NCBI RefSeq assembly: GCF_031157835.1
Contig: NZ_JAVIDR010000003.1
Location: forward strand, 186,001 to 250,000
Length of the DNA stretch: 64,000 nucleotides
Direction of reading: 5' to 3'
Source: Acinetobacter rudis
GTDB lineage: Bacteria; Pseudomonadota; Gammaproteobacteria; Pseudomonadales; Moraxellaceae
Part shown: piece after piece, positions 48,511-56,842 of the stretch
How positions within the stretch are numbered: position 1 is the stretch's first letter
Layout: each line of letters opens with the position of its first letter
Translations under genes and position numbers: made by a program
The notes under the pieces: generated by a model
The model's input: only the letters and a program-made list of their open reading frames with translations
Database searches by the model: none
Told to the model about the DNA's origin: nothing

Positions 48511-48563
48511 AATTTCAACGTAATGACAAAAAATACACTTTGAGTATTTTTGACATTGAAATT
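48511..48563. repeat. Imperfect inverted repeat between rluA-like and antitoxin-like genes
   Basis: The arm at 48511-48536 and the arm at 48544-48563 are complementary except for a 4-base insertion and minor mismatches, with a 7-base loop. It ends 51 bp before the antitoxin-like start and begins 6 bp after the pseudouridine synthase stop. It may be a terminator or an autoregulatory operator. Confidence 0.6.
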
Positions 48564-48614
48564 ACATGTTGTTTGTTTAAAATATGTTATCCAACGAAGT
48601 GCTATCTGATTAAA

Positions 48615-48929
48615 ATGAGAAAAACTGAAGTTTACCAAGTACGCCTAGATTCACAAGAAAAAAAGCAGGCCTTTGCTGTGTTTAAGCAACTTGGAATTAC
48701 CCCAGCCCAAGCAGTACGCTTGTTCTTCAAACAAGTTGTATTAACCAAATCTATTCCATTTGCGATTGAAAACCAAAGTATTAATATGGAGCAACTGGTT
48801 CGACTTAAAAAAAGTAAGCAAGATTCGGAATTACAAGATAAAAACATGGATCTTGAAAATGATGATGATTTATTCGCCGAACTTAATGCATTACTCGGTG
48901 AAAATGACTCCCCACAAGAACCGCTTTGA
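48615..48929 (+). CDS. RelB/DinJ-family antitoxin-like protein
   Basis: This 104-residue protein from ATG 48615 has a ribbon-helix-helix start (MRKTEVYQVRLDSQEKKQAF in part), then LGITPAQAVRLFFKQVVLTKSIPF, the DinJ/RelB signature. The second half is acidic (LENDDDLFAELNALLGE), as expected for a toxin-binding or unfolded tail. No YafQ/RelE-type toxin ORF follows; the next gene is a GNAT acetyltransferase 144 bp downstream. It may be an orphan antitoxin now acting as a regulator. The ORF is also open upstream to 48540 but the added residues do not match the family. Confidence 0.75.
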   Translation: MRKTEVYQVRLDSQEKKQAFAVFKQLGITPAQAVRLFFKQVVLTKSIPFAIENQSINMEQLVRLKKSKQDSELQDKNMDLENDDDLFAELNALLGENDSPQEPL

Positions 48930-49073
48930 TATTTTTTAGTTTACATAAACTCATTATTTTTACTGATTTTTTTTCGCTATATTCCATTTTAACTCTGCTA
49001 AATATTGACCGTACGAATGCTGCATCTGGTATCGGTTCAATCATCTAAAAGCGTAGATAAAATGGAGCATTGT

Positions 49074-49553
49074 ATGATAGTAAGACGTGCCTGTAATGAT
49101 GATTTAAGTGCTTTAACAGTACTCTTCAATGAATATCGTCAGTTTTATCAAATTCAATCTGAACCTCAGATCGCATATCAATATTTAAAACAGCGCTTAG
49201 AAAACCAACAAAGTGTAATCTTTATTCATATCAAAGATGAACAACTCACTGGCTTTGTAGTACTGTATTTGGGTTTTTCCTCTATAGCCTGTAAACACTT
49301 CTATATTTTAGATGATGTCTATGTAAGACCACAATTTAGACGCCAAGGTTCTGCACGCCAGCTTATAGATACTGCCATATTGTTTGCGCGACATAATGCC
49401 GCTTTTAAAATTAGCTTACGTACAGAACTCAACAATGTTCACTCACATCGTCTTTATGAAAGTATGGGGTTTATACGCGACAATGAATACCAAGAATACC
49501 ATTACTATTTAAATCCACGGCCACTCAACCAAATTACACCCAATGGTCTTTAA
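49074..49553 (+). CDS. GNAT-family N-acetyltransferase
   Basis: From ATG 49074 with TGGAG eight bases upstream, the product has 159 residues. The frame extends to TTG 49005 without family support. The fold shows the GNAT pattern: MIVRRACNDDLSALTVLF first strand and helix, FVVLYLGFSS near 63, ILDDVYVRPQFRRQGSARQL near 80 with the acetyl-CoA loop R-R-Q-G-S-A, and YESMGFIRDNEY near 133. The substrate is unknown. It ends four bases from the convergent RsuA-type gene. Confidence 0.88.
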   Translation: MIVRRACNDDLSALTVLFNEYRQFYQIQSEPQIAYQYLKQRLENQQSVIFIHIKDEQLTGFVVLYLGFSSIACKHFYILDDVYVRPQFRRQGSARQLIDTAILFARHNAAFKISLRTELNNVHSHRLYESMGFIRDNEYQEYHYYLNPRPLNQITPNGL

Positions 49554-49557
49554 ATAT

Positions 49558-50277
49558 TCATATCGTTAATATTGCTTCTGGGTCTTTGATTAAAGCAACT
49601 TGCTCATGGCTCAGGTATTGCCATTGCCCTTCAGCTAACTCCTGTAATTGTAAAGCACCCATTTGCGCACGATGTAAAGCTTCAACTTTATTTCCAACCG
49701 CGGCTAACATCCGTTTGACTTGATGATACACCCCTTGGTGAATAGTCAGCTGCAACTGAAATTCGGATAAGCGAAATACATGGCTGGCCGCAAAAATACC
49801 TTTCTCATTATGCAGTTCAACACCCTGCTCTAATGCTTGTATTTGTTGATCGGTGATTGGATCAGTACAATAAACTTGATAGACCTTAGGGACATGCTTC
49901 TTAGGATGTGTCAGTGCTTGTAATAACTGCCCATCATCGGTAAATAACAATAAGCCCGTAGTATCCTGATCTAAACGTCCAACACACTGTAAACCACGCT
50001 GTAATAAAATTGGATCAAACAAGTCAAACACACTTAAATGATGCGTTGCTTGGTGAGAGCACTCATATCCTTGTGGTTTATGTAAGGCTATATACACTTT
50101 CTCGCGATACTGATAATCCTGACCAAACACAGAAAAATTAAGATCAGATACGTTGAAACGCTGTTTGGCATCATTTAAAACAATACCATCTATGCTTACA
50201 GCGCCCTGCTTAATCAATTGTTGACAATGTTTTCTCGAACCAAATCCTTGAGACTGTAAAATTTTTTCTAAATACAT
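49558..50277 (-). CDS. RsuA-family pseudouridine synthase
   Basis: This is a probable 16S rRNA pseudouridine(516) synthase. The 239-residue protein has an S4 RNA-binding domain at 1-60 (MYLEKILQSQGFGSRKHCQQL), the catalytic motif VGRLDQDTTGLLLFTDDG near 98 with the active-site Asp, and HQVKRMLAAVGNKV near 184. Length and order match RsuA, though RluE/RluF relatives cannot be excluded. Confidence 0.9.
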   Translation of the reverse strand: MYLEKILQSQGFGSRKHCQQLIKQGAVSIDGIVLNDAKQRFNVSDLNFSVFGQDYQYREKVYIALHKPQGYECSHQATHHLSVFDLFDPILLQRGLQCVGRLDQDTTGLLLFTDDGQLLQALTHPKKHVPKVYQVYCTDPITDQQIQALEQGVELHNEKGIFAASHVFRLSEFQLQLTIHQGVYHQVKRMLAAVGNKVEALHRAQMGALQLQELAEGQWQYLSHEQVALIKDPEAILTI

Positions 50278-50464
50278 ATTCTAACCACACTAAATACTAC
50301 AGGTAGTTTAACTGAAGCATCATGATGGGCACAGCCTTAAATATTATTTAAGAATCATTTATTAGCTTGAGTCTTGGTTGTTTTATATACACTCCTATAT
50401 GCTTAGCTGCTTTTATTAAACTTGATCTCGTATAATAGCTTTGCCTTTTAAAAATGAGTTTGTT

Positions 50465-50923
50465 ATGAGTATTTCCGCTTTAGATCTTAATCTAATGGTG
50501 CTTATTGTCTTGTTAGCATGTGGAGTATTAAGCCATAACAGTGCAATTACCATTGCCGCAGCTGTACTGATTATCTTTCGTTTAACCCCATTGCAAGTTT
50601 ATTTCCCCTTCTTGCAAAACTATGCCTTACATATTGGTATTGTGGTACTCACGATTGGTGTACTCACTCCCATCGCCAGTGGGAAAATTCCAGGAGATGA
50701 TATTTTAAAATCATTTTTTAATTGGAAATCTGTTTTGGCTATTCTTGTCGGTATTACTGTAGCTTGGTTAGGTGGCCGAGGGGTAAAACTCATGTCCAAT
50801 CAGCCTAATATTGTTGCTGGGTTATTAATTGGCACAGTCGCAGGAGTTGCATTATTACGTGGTGTACCTGTAGGCCCACTGATTGCAGCGGGCATATTGT
50901 CACTGTTGATTGGGTACAATTAA
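50465..50923 (+). CDS. DUF441 family membrane protein
   Basis: This 152-residue, very hydrophobic protein has about four membrane helices, with the DUF441 (YeaL-type) features [14 protein letters not shown] near 77 and [12 protein letters not shown] near 107. ATG 50465 starts [13 protein letters not shown]; the frame extends eight codons upstream. Function of the family is not established. Its stop codon overlaps that of the convergent metR gene, leaving no room for a terminator. Confidence 0.88.
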   Translation: MSISALDLNLMVLIVLLACGVLSHNSAITIAAAVLIIFRLTPLQVYFPFLQNYALHIGIVVLTIGVLTPIASGKIPGDDILKSFFNWKSVLAILVGITVAWLGGRGVKLMSNQPNIVAGLLIGTVAGVALLRGVPVGPLIAAGILSLLIGYN

Positions 50924-51840
50924 TTTTGGTAATACACAGGGCGTTTTTGAGAAAATTTTTCCAATTGCTTTAAGAAGCCCTCAAAATAACTTTTCTGTGT
51001 ATCTTCTACTCGGTAACCTGCATATAAAGTACGACGCAGTCCCTCTGGTGCAACACAATCAAAACGACGTGAGGTTACCCAGCCTTTTTGCTCATATTCA
51101 TTAACAACCCAATCTGGTAGTGCTGCGATACCACGTCCACTAGCAACCAACTGAATGAGCATTTGAGTTAAATCAGTCGTCCGAATGTTTTTAGGCTGTA
51201 TATTCGCTGGTATAAACAAATGCGCCATAATATCCAAGCGATGCTTATCGACAGGATACGTAATTAAGGTTTCCTCGGCTAAATCAGCAAGTTCTACTCG
51301 CTCTTGACGTACCAAAGCATGCGTATTTGAAAGGACCAATCGTGATTCATATTCAAAGATAGGGAAATAGTCCACCCCTTTCATTGCAATTGGATCTGCG
51401 GTAATCAACAAATCAAATTCTGCATTTTGCAATAAGTCATGTGGGTTTGCTTGAAAGCCAGAGGTAAAATCTAAATCTACATCAGGGTATTGTTGACGAT
51501 ATTGATTCAATAAAGGCATTAACCAATCAAAACAGCTATGACATTCTGATGAGAAAATAATACGTCCAGTCTGGCCATGAACAATGCGCGTAATATCAGA
51601 TTGAGTGACCTGAAACTGAGGTAAAACCTCGTCTGCTAGTTGTAATAAACGCAAACCTACATTAGAAAAAGTCACCGGACGACTTCGGCGATTAACCACT
51701 TCAACACCATACCAATGATCTAATTCTTTCAATTGGTGAGAAATAGCTGAAGGCGTTAAACATAGGTCATTAGCCGCCGCAACCAATGAACCATGTTCAC
51801 GTAATGCAGATAAAGTTTTTAAATGACGAATTTCTAACAT
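50920..51840 (-). CDS. metR: LysR-type regulator MetR
   Basis: MetR uses homocysteine as co-effector to control methionine synthesis genes. The 306-residue protein matches the family over its length: [20 protein letters not shown], a helix-turn-helix at about 20-40, [13 protein letters not shown] near 97, YPVDKHRLD near 193 and [13 protein letters not shown] near 235. I choose ATG 51840, which aligns with the family start; ATG 51852 is possible. A perfect inverted repeat lies directly upstream, a likely autoregulatory site. No met genes are adjacent. Confidence 0.92.
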   Translation of the reverse strand: MLEIRHLKTLSALREHGSLVAAANDLCLTPSAISHQLKELDHWYGVEVVNRRSRPVTFSNVGLRLLQLADEVLPQFQVTQSDITRIVHGQTGRIIFSSECHSCFDWLMPLLNQYRQQYPDVDLDFTSGFQANPHDLLQNAEFDLLITADPIAMKGVDYFPIFEYESRLVLSNTHALVRQERVELADLAEETLITYPVDKHRLDIMAHLFIPANIQPKNIRTTDLTQMLIQLVASGRGIAALPDWVVNEYEQKGWVTSRRFDCVAPEGLRRTLYAGYRVEDTQKSYFEGFLKQLEKFSQKRPVYYQN

Positions 51841-51853
51841 AATACAAACCATG

Positions 51854-51883
51854 TGAATTTCACTCAGTATACAGTGAAATTCA
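51854..51883 (-). promoter_or_regulatory. Inverted-repeat operator candidate upstream of metR
   Basis: TGAATTTCACT (51854-51864) and AGTGAAATTCA (51873-51883) are perfectly complementary 11-bp arms separated by 8 bp. The arms contain the TGAA/TTCA halves of MetR sites, but spacing differs from the classical TGAA-N5-TTCA. It lies 13-43 bp before the chosen start. Confidence 0.55.
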
Positions 51884-51979
51884 TTAGTTTGCTTCATGTT
51901 AAAGACCTTTTGGTTCTATTTTAAATAGATGAATAGAACTAAAAATAGAACATTTAACTCTAAAGCTTATTTTACTTAT

Positions 51980-52987
51980 TTAGTAATCACCTTCATGTGT
52001 ACTGTCTTTAGGAAGTTTGTGACCACAATTTGGACAATAGCAATAATGGTGACGTTGTGCTTGTAAGGCTTGCTCTCTTTGCTCTCTAACCAGTTTACGG
52101 ATGATATCTTCTGTCTGTTCCACCGTAAGCCCAACTTGTTTGCGAATCTCTTCTATTTGTTGATGATCCTTAACTAAATCTAGATCCTGATGATGCAATA
52201 CTGTTTGAAATTTAAGCTCCAACTCATGTTTACGCATTTCCAACTCATTGGCTATACCTGTTGCTAAAATACCTGCTGGCAAAGCTGCAAGACCTAAGCC
52301 CAAAATAGTAATCAAGGCACCCAAAAATTTACCCAGTGGTGTAATCGGGGTCACATCACCATAACCGACTGTCGTTAAAGTCACGACTGCCCACCACATT
52401 GATGCAGGAATAGAACTATATACCTGCGGTTGTGCCTGATTCTCAACAATATAGACACCTGCTGCGGCCATAACAATTAAAATAGATAAAATAAACAATA
52501 CCGCTTGGAATGAGCCCTTCTCACGTTCCAACACGCGCAATAAAATCTGCAATGATGTGAAATAGCGGGTAAGTTTCAATAAACGCAATAATCGTAAAGT
52601 TCTTAAAATACGTAAATCAAGATGAACAAAGAAGTTAAGATAAGCTGGTAGAATTGCAAGTAAATCAATAATCGCACCGCCACTGGTGACCCATTTCCAA
52701 CGCATCTTCCACGCATTTTGTTCAGGGTTTTCTTCAGCTACGCTCCAAAAGCGTAACAAGTATTCTGCTGTAAAAATTGTAATTGAAATATTTTCAAACC
52801 AATCAAAAAGGCGCCTATGCTCAAAATATATACTATTTACTGTTTCAAGAATTACGGCAAATACGTTAGCAAGAATTAAAACAATTAACGCAATATTTAT
52901 GGCGACACTTAAGCGAGAATGGTTATCCTCGTCATGTAAATAATCATAAACAAACTTTCGTAATGACATCCAGCTCTTTGTAATCAT
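51980..52987 (-). CDS. Voltage-gated-type potassium channel with C-terminal Cys motif
   Basis: This 335-residue protein has six membrane segments. S4 carries regularly spaced arginines (LRILRTLRLLRLLKL near 127), and the pore filter TTVGYGD is near residue 206, so it should conduct K+. The cytoplasmic tail from about 245 is a charged coiled coil. It ends in a half zinc-ribbon: Cys316, Cys318, Cys321 and His323. It is a single gene, divergent from the permease. Gating ligand and physiological role are unknown. Confidence 0.9.
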   Translation of the reverse strand: MITKSWMSLRKFVYDYLHDEDNHSRLSVAINIALIVLILANVFAVILETVNSIYFEHRRLFDWFENISITIFTAEYLLRFWSVAEENPEQNAWKMRWKWVTSGGAIIDLLAILPAYLNFFVHLDLRILRTLRLLRLLKLTRYFTSLQILLRVLEREKGSFQAVLFILSILIVMAAAGVYIVENQAQPQVYSSIPASMWWAVVTLTTVGYGDVTPITPLGKFLGALITILGLGLAALPAGILATGIANELEMRKHELELKFQTVLHHQDLDLVKDHQQIEEIRKQVGLTVEQTEDIIRKLVREQREQALQAQRHHYCYCPNCGHKLPKDSTHEGDY

Positions 52988-53229
52988 AGTGTGGGCTAAA
53001 ATCTAAAATATGCTTTATGGTAAATAATTCATAAATTTTTGACAAACTACAAAGTATATTTGCCTAGTTTTTCCATCAAAAATCAAGAAAACACCCTAAA
53101 AAATTTATGTTTCAGTATTAATGCAAAAATAACATTTTATTATTGTGACAATATTCATTATATTGGTCGGATTTTTCCCCATTTGTAGAATGATATGGCT
53201 TCGGCGGTATCAACCTTATTGGTATATTT

Positions 53230-54585
53230 ATGTCATCAGAACAGAGTAAATTGAAACATGGTTTAAGCAATCGACATATTCAGTTGATCGCTTTAGGTGG
53301 TTCAATCGGAACTGGTCTCTTCCTCGGTATCTCTCAGACCATTAAACTTGCAGGTCCATCAGTCATTCTTGGCTATGCAATTGCAGGTCTCATTGCATTT
53401 TTTATGATGCGTCAACTTGGAGAAATGGTCGTTGAAGAACCTGTAAGTGGATCTTTTAGCTATTTCGCTTACAAGTTTTGGAGTCCTTTCGCTGGCTTTA
53501 TGTCAGGCTGGAACTACTGGGTACTCAACGTGCTGGTCTGTATGGCAGAACTAAGCGCTATTGGCCTTTATGTTCAATACTGGTGGCCTGAAATTCCCAA
53601 TTGGGTTTCCGCACTTGGCTTTTTCATACTTATTAATATTATTAACTTAAGTCATGTAAAAATTTTTGGTGAAATGGAATTTTTATTTTCTATCATCAAA
53701 ATCTTAGCCATTATTGGCATGATTGCTTTCGGTGCTTATTTACTTGCCAGTGGTCGCGCTGGTGATACTGCTTCTGTATCCAACCTTTGGGCATTGGGTG
53801 GCTTTTTCCCAAATGGATTTAGCGGATTAATTATGGCAATGGCCATTATTATGTTTTCTTTTGGTGGTATTGAATTAGTTGGTATTGCAGCAGCTGAGAC
53901 TAAGAATCCAACCCAAACGATTCCAAAAGCAGTCAACCAAATTGTTTACCGTGTACTCTTGTTTTATGTTGGAACAATCTTCATCTTATTATCACTTTAC
54001 CCTTGGAACCAAATTGCCGAAGGTGGAAGCCCATTTGTACTAATTTTTGATGCGCTGGGCAATGTTGGAGTTGCAGCTGTACTCAATTTCATTGTTTTAA
54101 CTGCAGCAATATCGGTATATAACGGTACAAGCTATGGTACAAGCCGCATGTTATTAGGTCTTGCAGAGCAAGGGAATGCACCGCGTGTATTGAGCAAAAT
54201 TAATAAGCGTGGTATTCCTTATGCTGCAATTTTATGCTCTGCTTTTGTAACAGCTATCTGTGTATTTTTAAACTACATTTTCCCCGAAGATGCATTTAAA
54301 CTTCTTATGAGCCTTGTTGTTTCAGCCATTGTAATCAATTGGACTATGCTCTCATTGACCCATATCAAGTTTAAAAAATCGATGATTCAACAGAAGAAAG
54401 TAACACTCTTTCCGAGTATTGCTTATCCGATCACAAACTATATTTGTGTTGTATTCATGGTGGGAATATTGGTGATTATGTGGAATACACCAACAATGCG
54501 AATTGCAGTCATCTTGATTCCTGTTTGGTTGCTATGCTTAGGTACTGCCTACTTTTTTAAAAACCGTAAACGCAGTCCTAACTAA
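53230..54585 (+). CDS. aroP: AroP/PheP-type aromatic amino acid permease
   Basis: This APC-superfamily symporter of 451 residues has twelve membrane helices. It closely follows the E. coli AroP/PheP pattern: LSNRHIQLIALGGSIGTGLFLG near 13, MRQLGEMVVEEPVSGSF near 58, GWNYWVLNVLV near 96, SFGGIELVGIAAAE near 215 and VYNGTSYGTSRML near 298. Aromatic amino acids are the most likely substrates; a related amino acid cannot be excluded. No TyrR-box-like site was recognised upstream. Confidence 0.88.
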   Translation: MSSEQSKLKHGLSNRHIQLIALGGSIGTGLFLGISQTIKLAGPSVILGYAIAGLIAFFMMRQLGEMVVEEPVSGSFSYFAYKFWSPFAGFMSGWNYWVLNVLVCMAELSAIGLYVQYWWPEIPNWVSALGFFILINIINLSHVKIFGEMEFLFSIIKILAIIGMIAFGAYLLASGRAGDTASVSNLWALGGFFPNGFSGLIMAMAIIMFSFGGIELVGIAAAETKNPTQTIPKAVNQIVYRVLLFYVGTIFILLSLYPWNQIAEGGSPFVLIFDALGNVGVAAVLNFIVLTAAISVYNGTSYGTSRMLLGLAEQGNAPRVLSKINKRGIPYAAILCSAFVTAICVFLNYIFPEDAFKLLMSLVVSAIVINWTMLSLTHIKFKKSMIQQKKVTLFPSIAYPITNYICVVFMVGILVIMWNTPTMRIAVILIPVWLLCLGTAYFFKNRKRSPN

Positions 54586-54613
54586 TCATATTTTCATAGC
54601 CATATATGAATAT

Positions 54614-54651
54614 AACCCAGTTAAATTCCTCAATTTAACTGGGTTTTTTTA
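54614..54651 (+). terminator. Terminator after aroP
   Basis: AACCCAGTTAAATT (54614-54627) and AATTTAACTGGGTT (54632-54645) form a perfect 14-bp stem with a 4-nt loop, followed by a T-run. Confidence 0.93.
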
Positions 54652-55011
54652 TTCAATCACTAATAGTAAATATCTCTACAATTTTTTTATAAATAAATAT
54701 ATAAAATATAAGTTACATCGCACATCCACGCCAAAGCAAACTATTACCATCACAAATCCCGCAACATCAGTATTATCATTATTTTTGATGAAATCAAATT
54801 GTATGTATTATTTATTCACTGCAACTTATTATAATAACAACAATATAAATAATATTATATTTTAAATTTAAAACACTATAATTATTTAAAACCCATATAT
54901 AATAAATAAGAAAACAATGATGCACTTTAATATCCAGATATCCTAAATAGAGATATTAAAACCAACCGAATTACTCATATATAAACTACATATTAAATGG
55001 AGACATTCATC
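54652..55011. other. Very AT-rich gap upstream of the YWTD gene
   Basis: This 360-bp stretch is conspicuously AT-rich, with long runs of A/T around 54830-54910. It probably carries the promoter of the YWTD gene, but many -10-like hexamers prevent a unique call. I see no ORF, RNA gene or strong dyad. Such DNA is a typical target of H-NS-type silencing. Confidence 0.6.
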
Positions 55012-55893
55012 GTGCCAACTTCAGAAAAAAATAATTTAGCCATATTAGATATTTTCAACCAACAGATCATTACATTTGACAAAAATACAGGTCAAATTAA
55101 AACCATTATTGAAGATATTGGTTATGGAGATGGTATACAAGTTGACACTACAAACGGTTTTTTTTACTGGACTGATATGGGTGCATACCGCGAAGGTGAA
55201 GACTTTTTACATCCTGATGGTGCAATCTATAGAAGTAAACTCGATGGTAGTGACAAACTTAAAATTTTAGGCGATGGACAATTTTACACCCCTAAACAAT
55301 TGCGACTTGATCATACAAATCAAAAACTATATTGGTGTGATCGAGAAGGTGGTGCCATTTTTCGTGCCAATACCGATGGCAGTGAACTTGAAAAACTAGT
55401 CGATCGAGGTATCCCCGGAATTTATCCCAAGCATAAATTAGACCAATGTGTAGGCATTGCTTTAGATAAACACCATAGTCATCTCTATTGGACCCAAAAA
55501 GGAACAGTAAAAGGTGGTCAAGGGAGAATATTTCGTGCTGATTTTAATTTCTCCTCCAACCCTCAGTTCCATAATATTTCCACACTACTTGACCACCTCC
55601 CTGAACCTATTGATTTAGAAATTGATCATCAAAATCAAATTCTGTATTGGACAGATCGAGGGGCTGAACCGAATGGCAACTCACTAAATGCTGCAAAAAT
55701 AACAGCACATGGTTTGGAAGATCATCAAGTCTTAGTGCGTGGTTTTAAAGAAGCAATTGGAATGGTTTTAGATAAATCACATTTCTACGTTTCAGATTTA
55801 TCAGGATGTGTTTATCGTATTGATATAAACACATTAGAAAAAGAATTATTTTATTCTGCAGGCCAAGGAATAACAGGGATGGTTATTTACTAA
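55012..55893 (+). CDS. YWTD-repeat beta-propeller protein
   Basis: The 293-residue product has repeated blades with the LDL-receptor class B signature: FFYWTDMG near 54, KLYWCDREGG near 104, HLYWTQKG near 158 and ILYWTDRGAEPNG near 207, with less regular blades at each end, consistent with a six-bladed propeller. GTG 55012 is preferred, since GGAG lies nine bases upstream; an in-frame ATG at 54997 lacks a binding site. There is no signal peptide, so it should be cytoplasmic, unlike most YWTD proteins. Function is unknown; a lactonase-like or scaffold role is inference. Confidence 0.82.
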   Translation: MPTSEKNNLAILDIFNQQIITFDKNTGQIKTIIEDIGYGDGIQVDTTNGFFYWTDMGAYREGEDFLHPDGAIYRSKLDGSDKLKILGDGQFYTPKQLRLDHTNQKLYWCDREGGAIFRANTDGSELEKLVDRGIPGIYPKHKLDQCVGIALDKHHSHLYWTQKGTVKGGQGRIFRADFNFSSNPQFHNISTLLDHLPEPIDLEIDHQNQILYWTDRGAEPNGNSLNAAKITAHGLEDHQVLVRGFKEAIGMVLDKSHFYVSDLSGCVYRIDINTLEKELFYSAGQGITGMVIY

Positions 55894-56012
55894 TGAATAG
55901 AAGAACCGTCTTCACAGCAACATATTCATTTAGATATGCAACTGAATAATCTCAACCCTAGAGATTAAAACCACGTATTGTAAAATATTTGGTTTACTTT
56001 TCTTCTAAACAT

Positions 56013-56047
56013 AAAGCCCTAGTGAAATATTATTTCACTAGGGCTTT
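56013..56047. terminator. Bidirectional terminator between YWTD gene and copZ-like gene
   Basis: Two perfect complementary 17-base arms (56013-56029 and 56031-56047) with A- and T-rich ends form a strong hairpin serving both convergent genes. Confidence 0.9.
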
Positions 56048-56093
56048 GGTTTTATCATCTTCTATGTCGAAAACAATAAGTACTATATAATGC

Positions 56094-56288
56094 TTACTGT
56101 TCTACCGCTGGAAAACCATCTTCTGCTAAAGCAACAAGAATTTGGTTAAGATCGGCTGAACTGGTTAAATTTACTGTTTTAGTGCTGACATCAATGTCTA
56201 CTTTTGCCTCTGGATCAATAGATTTAATTGTTGCAGTTACACCTCGTGCACAGCCACCACAAGTCATATTTTCAATCACTAATTGCAT
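56094..56288 (-). CDS. copZ: CopZ-like copper chaperone
   Basis: This 64-residue heavy-metal-associated domain has the metal-binding MTCGGC at about 8-13 and ends with the usual DGFPA turn. It should bind Cu(I) and shuttle it to CopA in the cytoplasm. GGAG precedes the ATG. It has its own CueR-type promoter upstream and so can respond to copper independently of copA-cueR read-through. Confidence 0.9.
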   Translation of the reverse strand: MQLVIENMTCGGCARGVTATIKSIDPEAKVDIDVSTKTVNLTSSADLNQILVALAEDGFPAVEQ

Positions 56289-56330
56289 GGAATTACTCCT
56301 TCATAACATCATCATATCTTGATATTGCAA

Positions 56331-56361
56331 AGCTTAAACCTTGCCACAATGACAGAGTCAA
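56331..56361 (-). promoter_or_regulatory. CueR-type promoter of the copZ-like gene
   Basis: On the minus strand TTGACT (56356-56361) and TAAGCT (56331-56336) are 19 bp apart. The spacer's downstream part reads GGCAAGGTT, close to the right half of the E. coli copA CueR site. The start would be near 56324, some 36 bp before the gene. Confidence 0.75.
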
Positions 56362-56406
56362 GCCTGATCATCTCTCAATTCATTTATTTTTAGCCACGAC
56401 ACATAA

Positions 56407-56805
56407 TTAGGTGCTCATGCCCTTTTCTAATTGATCTAAAATACTACATTCAGGATGCTCATTACCGGCACAACATGCAACGGATTGCTCCAATGCCTTA
56501 ACCATATCTTGCATGGCCCGAATTTTGGCATTCAGTGTCGCAATATGCATAGAAGCCAATTGTTTAACCTCCGCACTGCTGCGCCCAGTATTACGCCAAA
56601 GTGAAATAAGTTCTTTCATTTGTTCAGAAGAAAAACCCAATTCACGTGAGTGTTTAATGAATGCCAATGTCTTTAGATCTTGATCAGCGTAAATTCGATA
56701 TCCTGCATCTGATCGGCGTGCTGGCTCAATCAGACCAATCTCTTCATAATATCGGATCATCTTTGCAGAAATACCCGTATGTTTAGCCACTTGACCAATA
56801 TTCAT
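56407..56805 (-). CDS. cueR: Copper-responsive MerR-family regulator CueR
   Basis: CueR senses Cu(I) and activates copper-export promoters by untwisting a 19-bp spacer. From ATG 56805 it has 132 residues. It has the MerR helix-turn-helix (MNIGQVAKHTGISAKMIRYYEEIGL), the dimer helix, and the monovalent-metal loop with two cysteines in CCAGNEHPEC near 112-121. A Ser in RSSAEVK near 76 takes the position typical of Cu(I)/Ag(I)/Au(I) sensors. It starts 37 bp after copA and should be co-transcribed with it. Confidence 0.94.
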   Translation of the reverse strand: MNIGQVAKHTGISAKMIRYYEEIGLIEPARRSDAGYRIYADQDLKTLAFIKHSRELGFSSEQMKELISLWRNTGRSSAEVKQLASMHIATLNAKIRAMQDMVKALEQSVACCAGNEHPECSILDQLEKGMST

Positions 56806-56842
56806 TGAAGTCCTCCAATCGGATAACACTATTGGTGATTAA

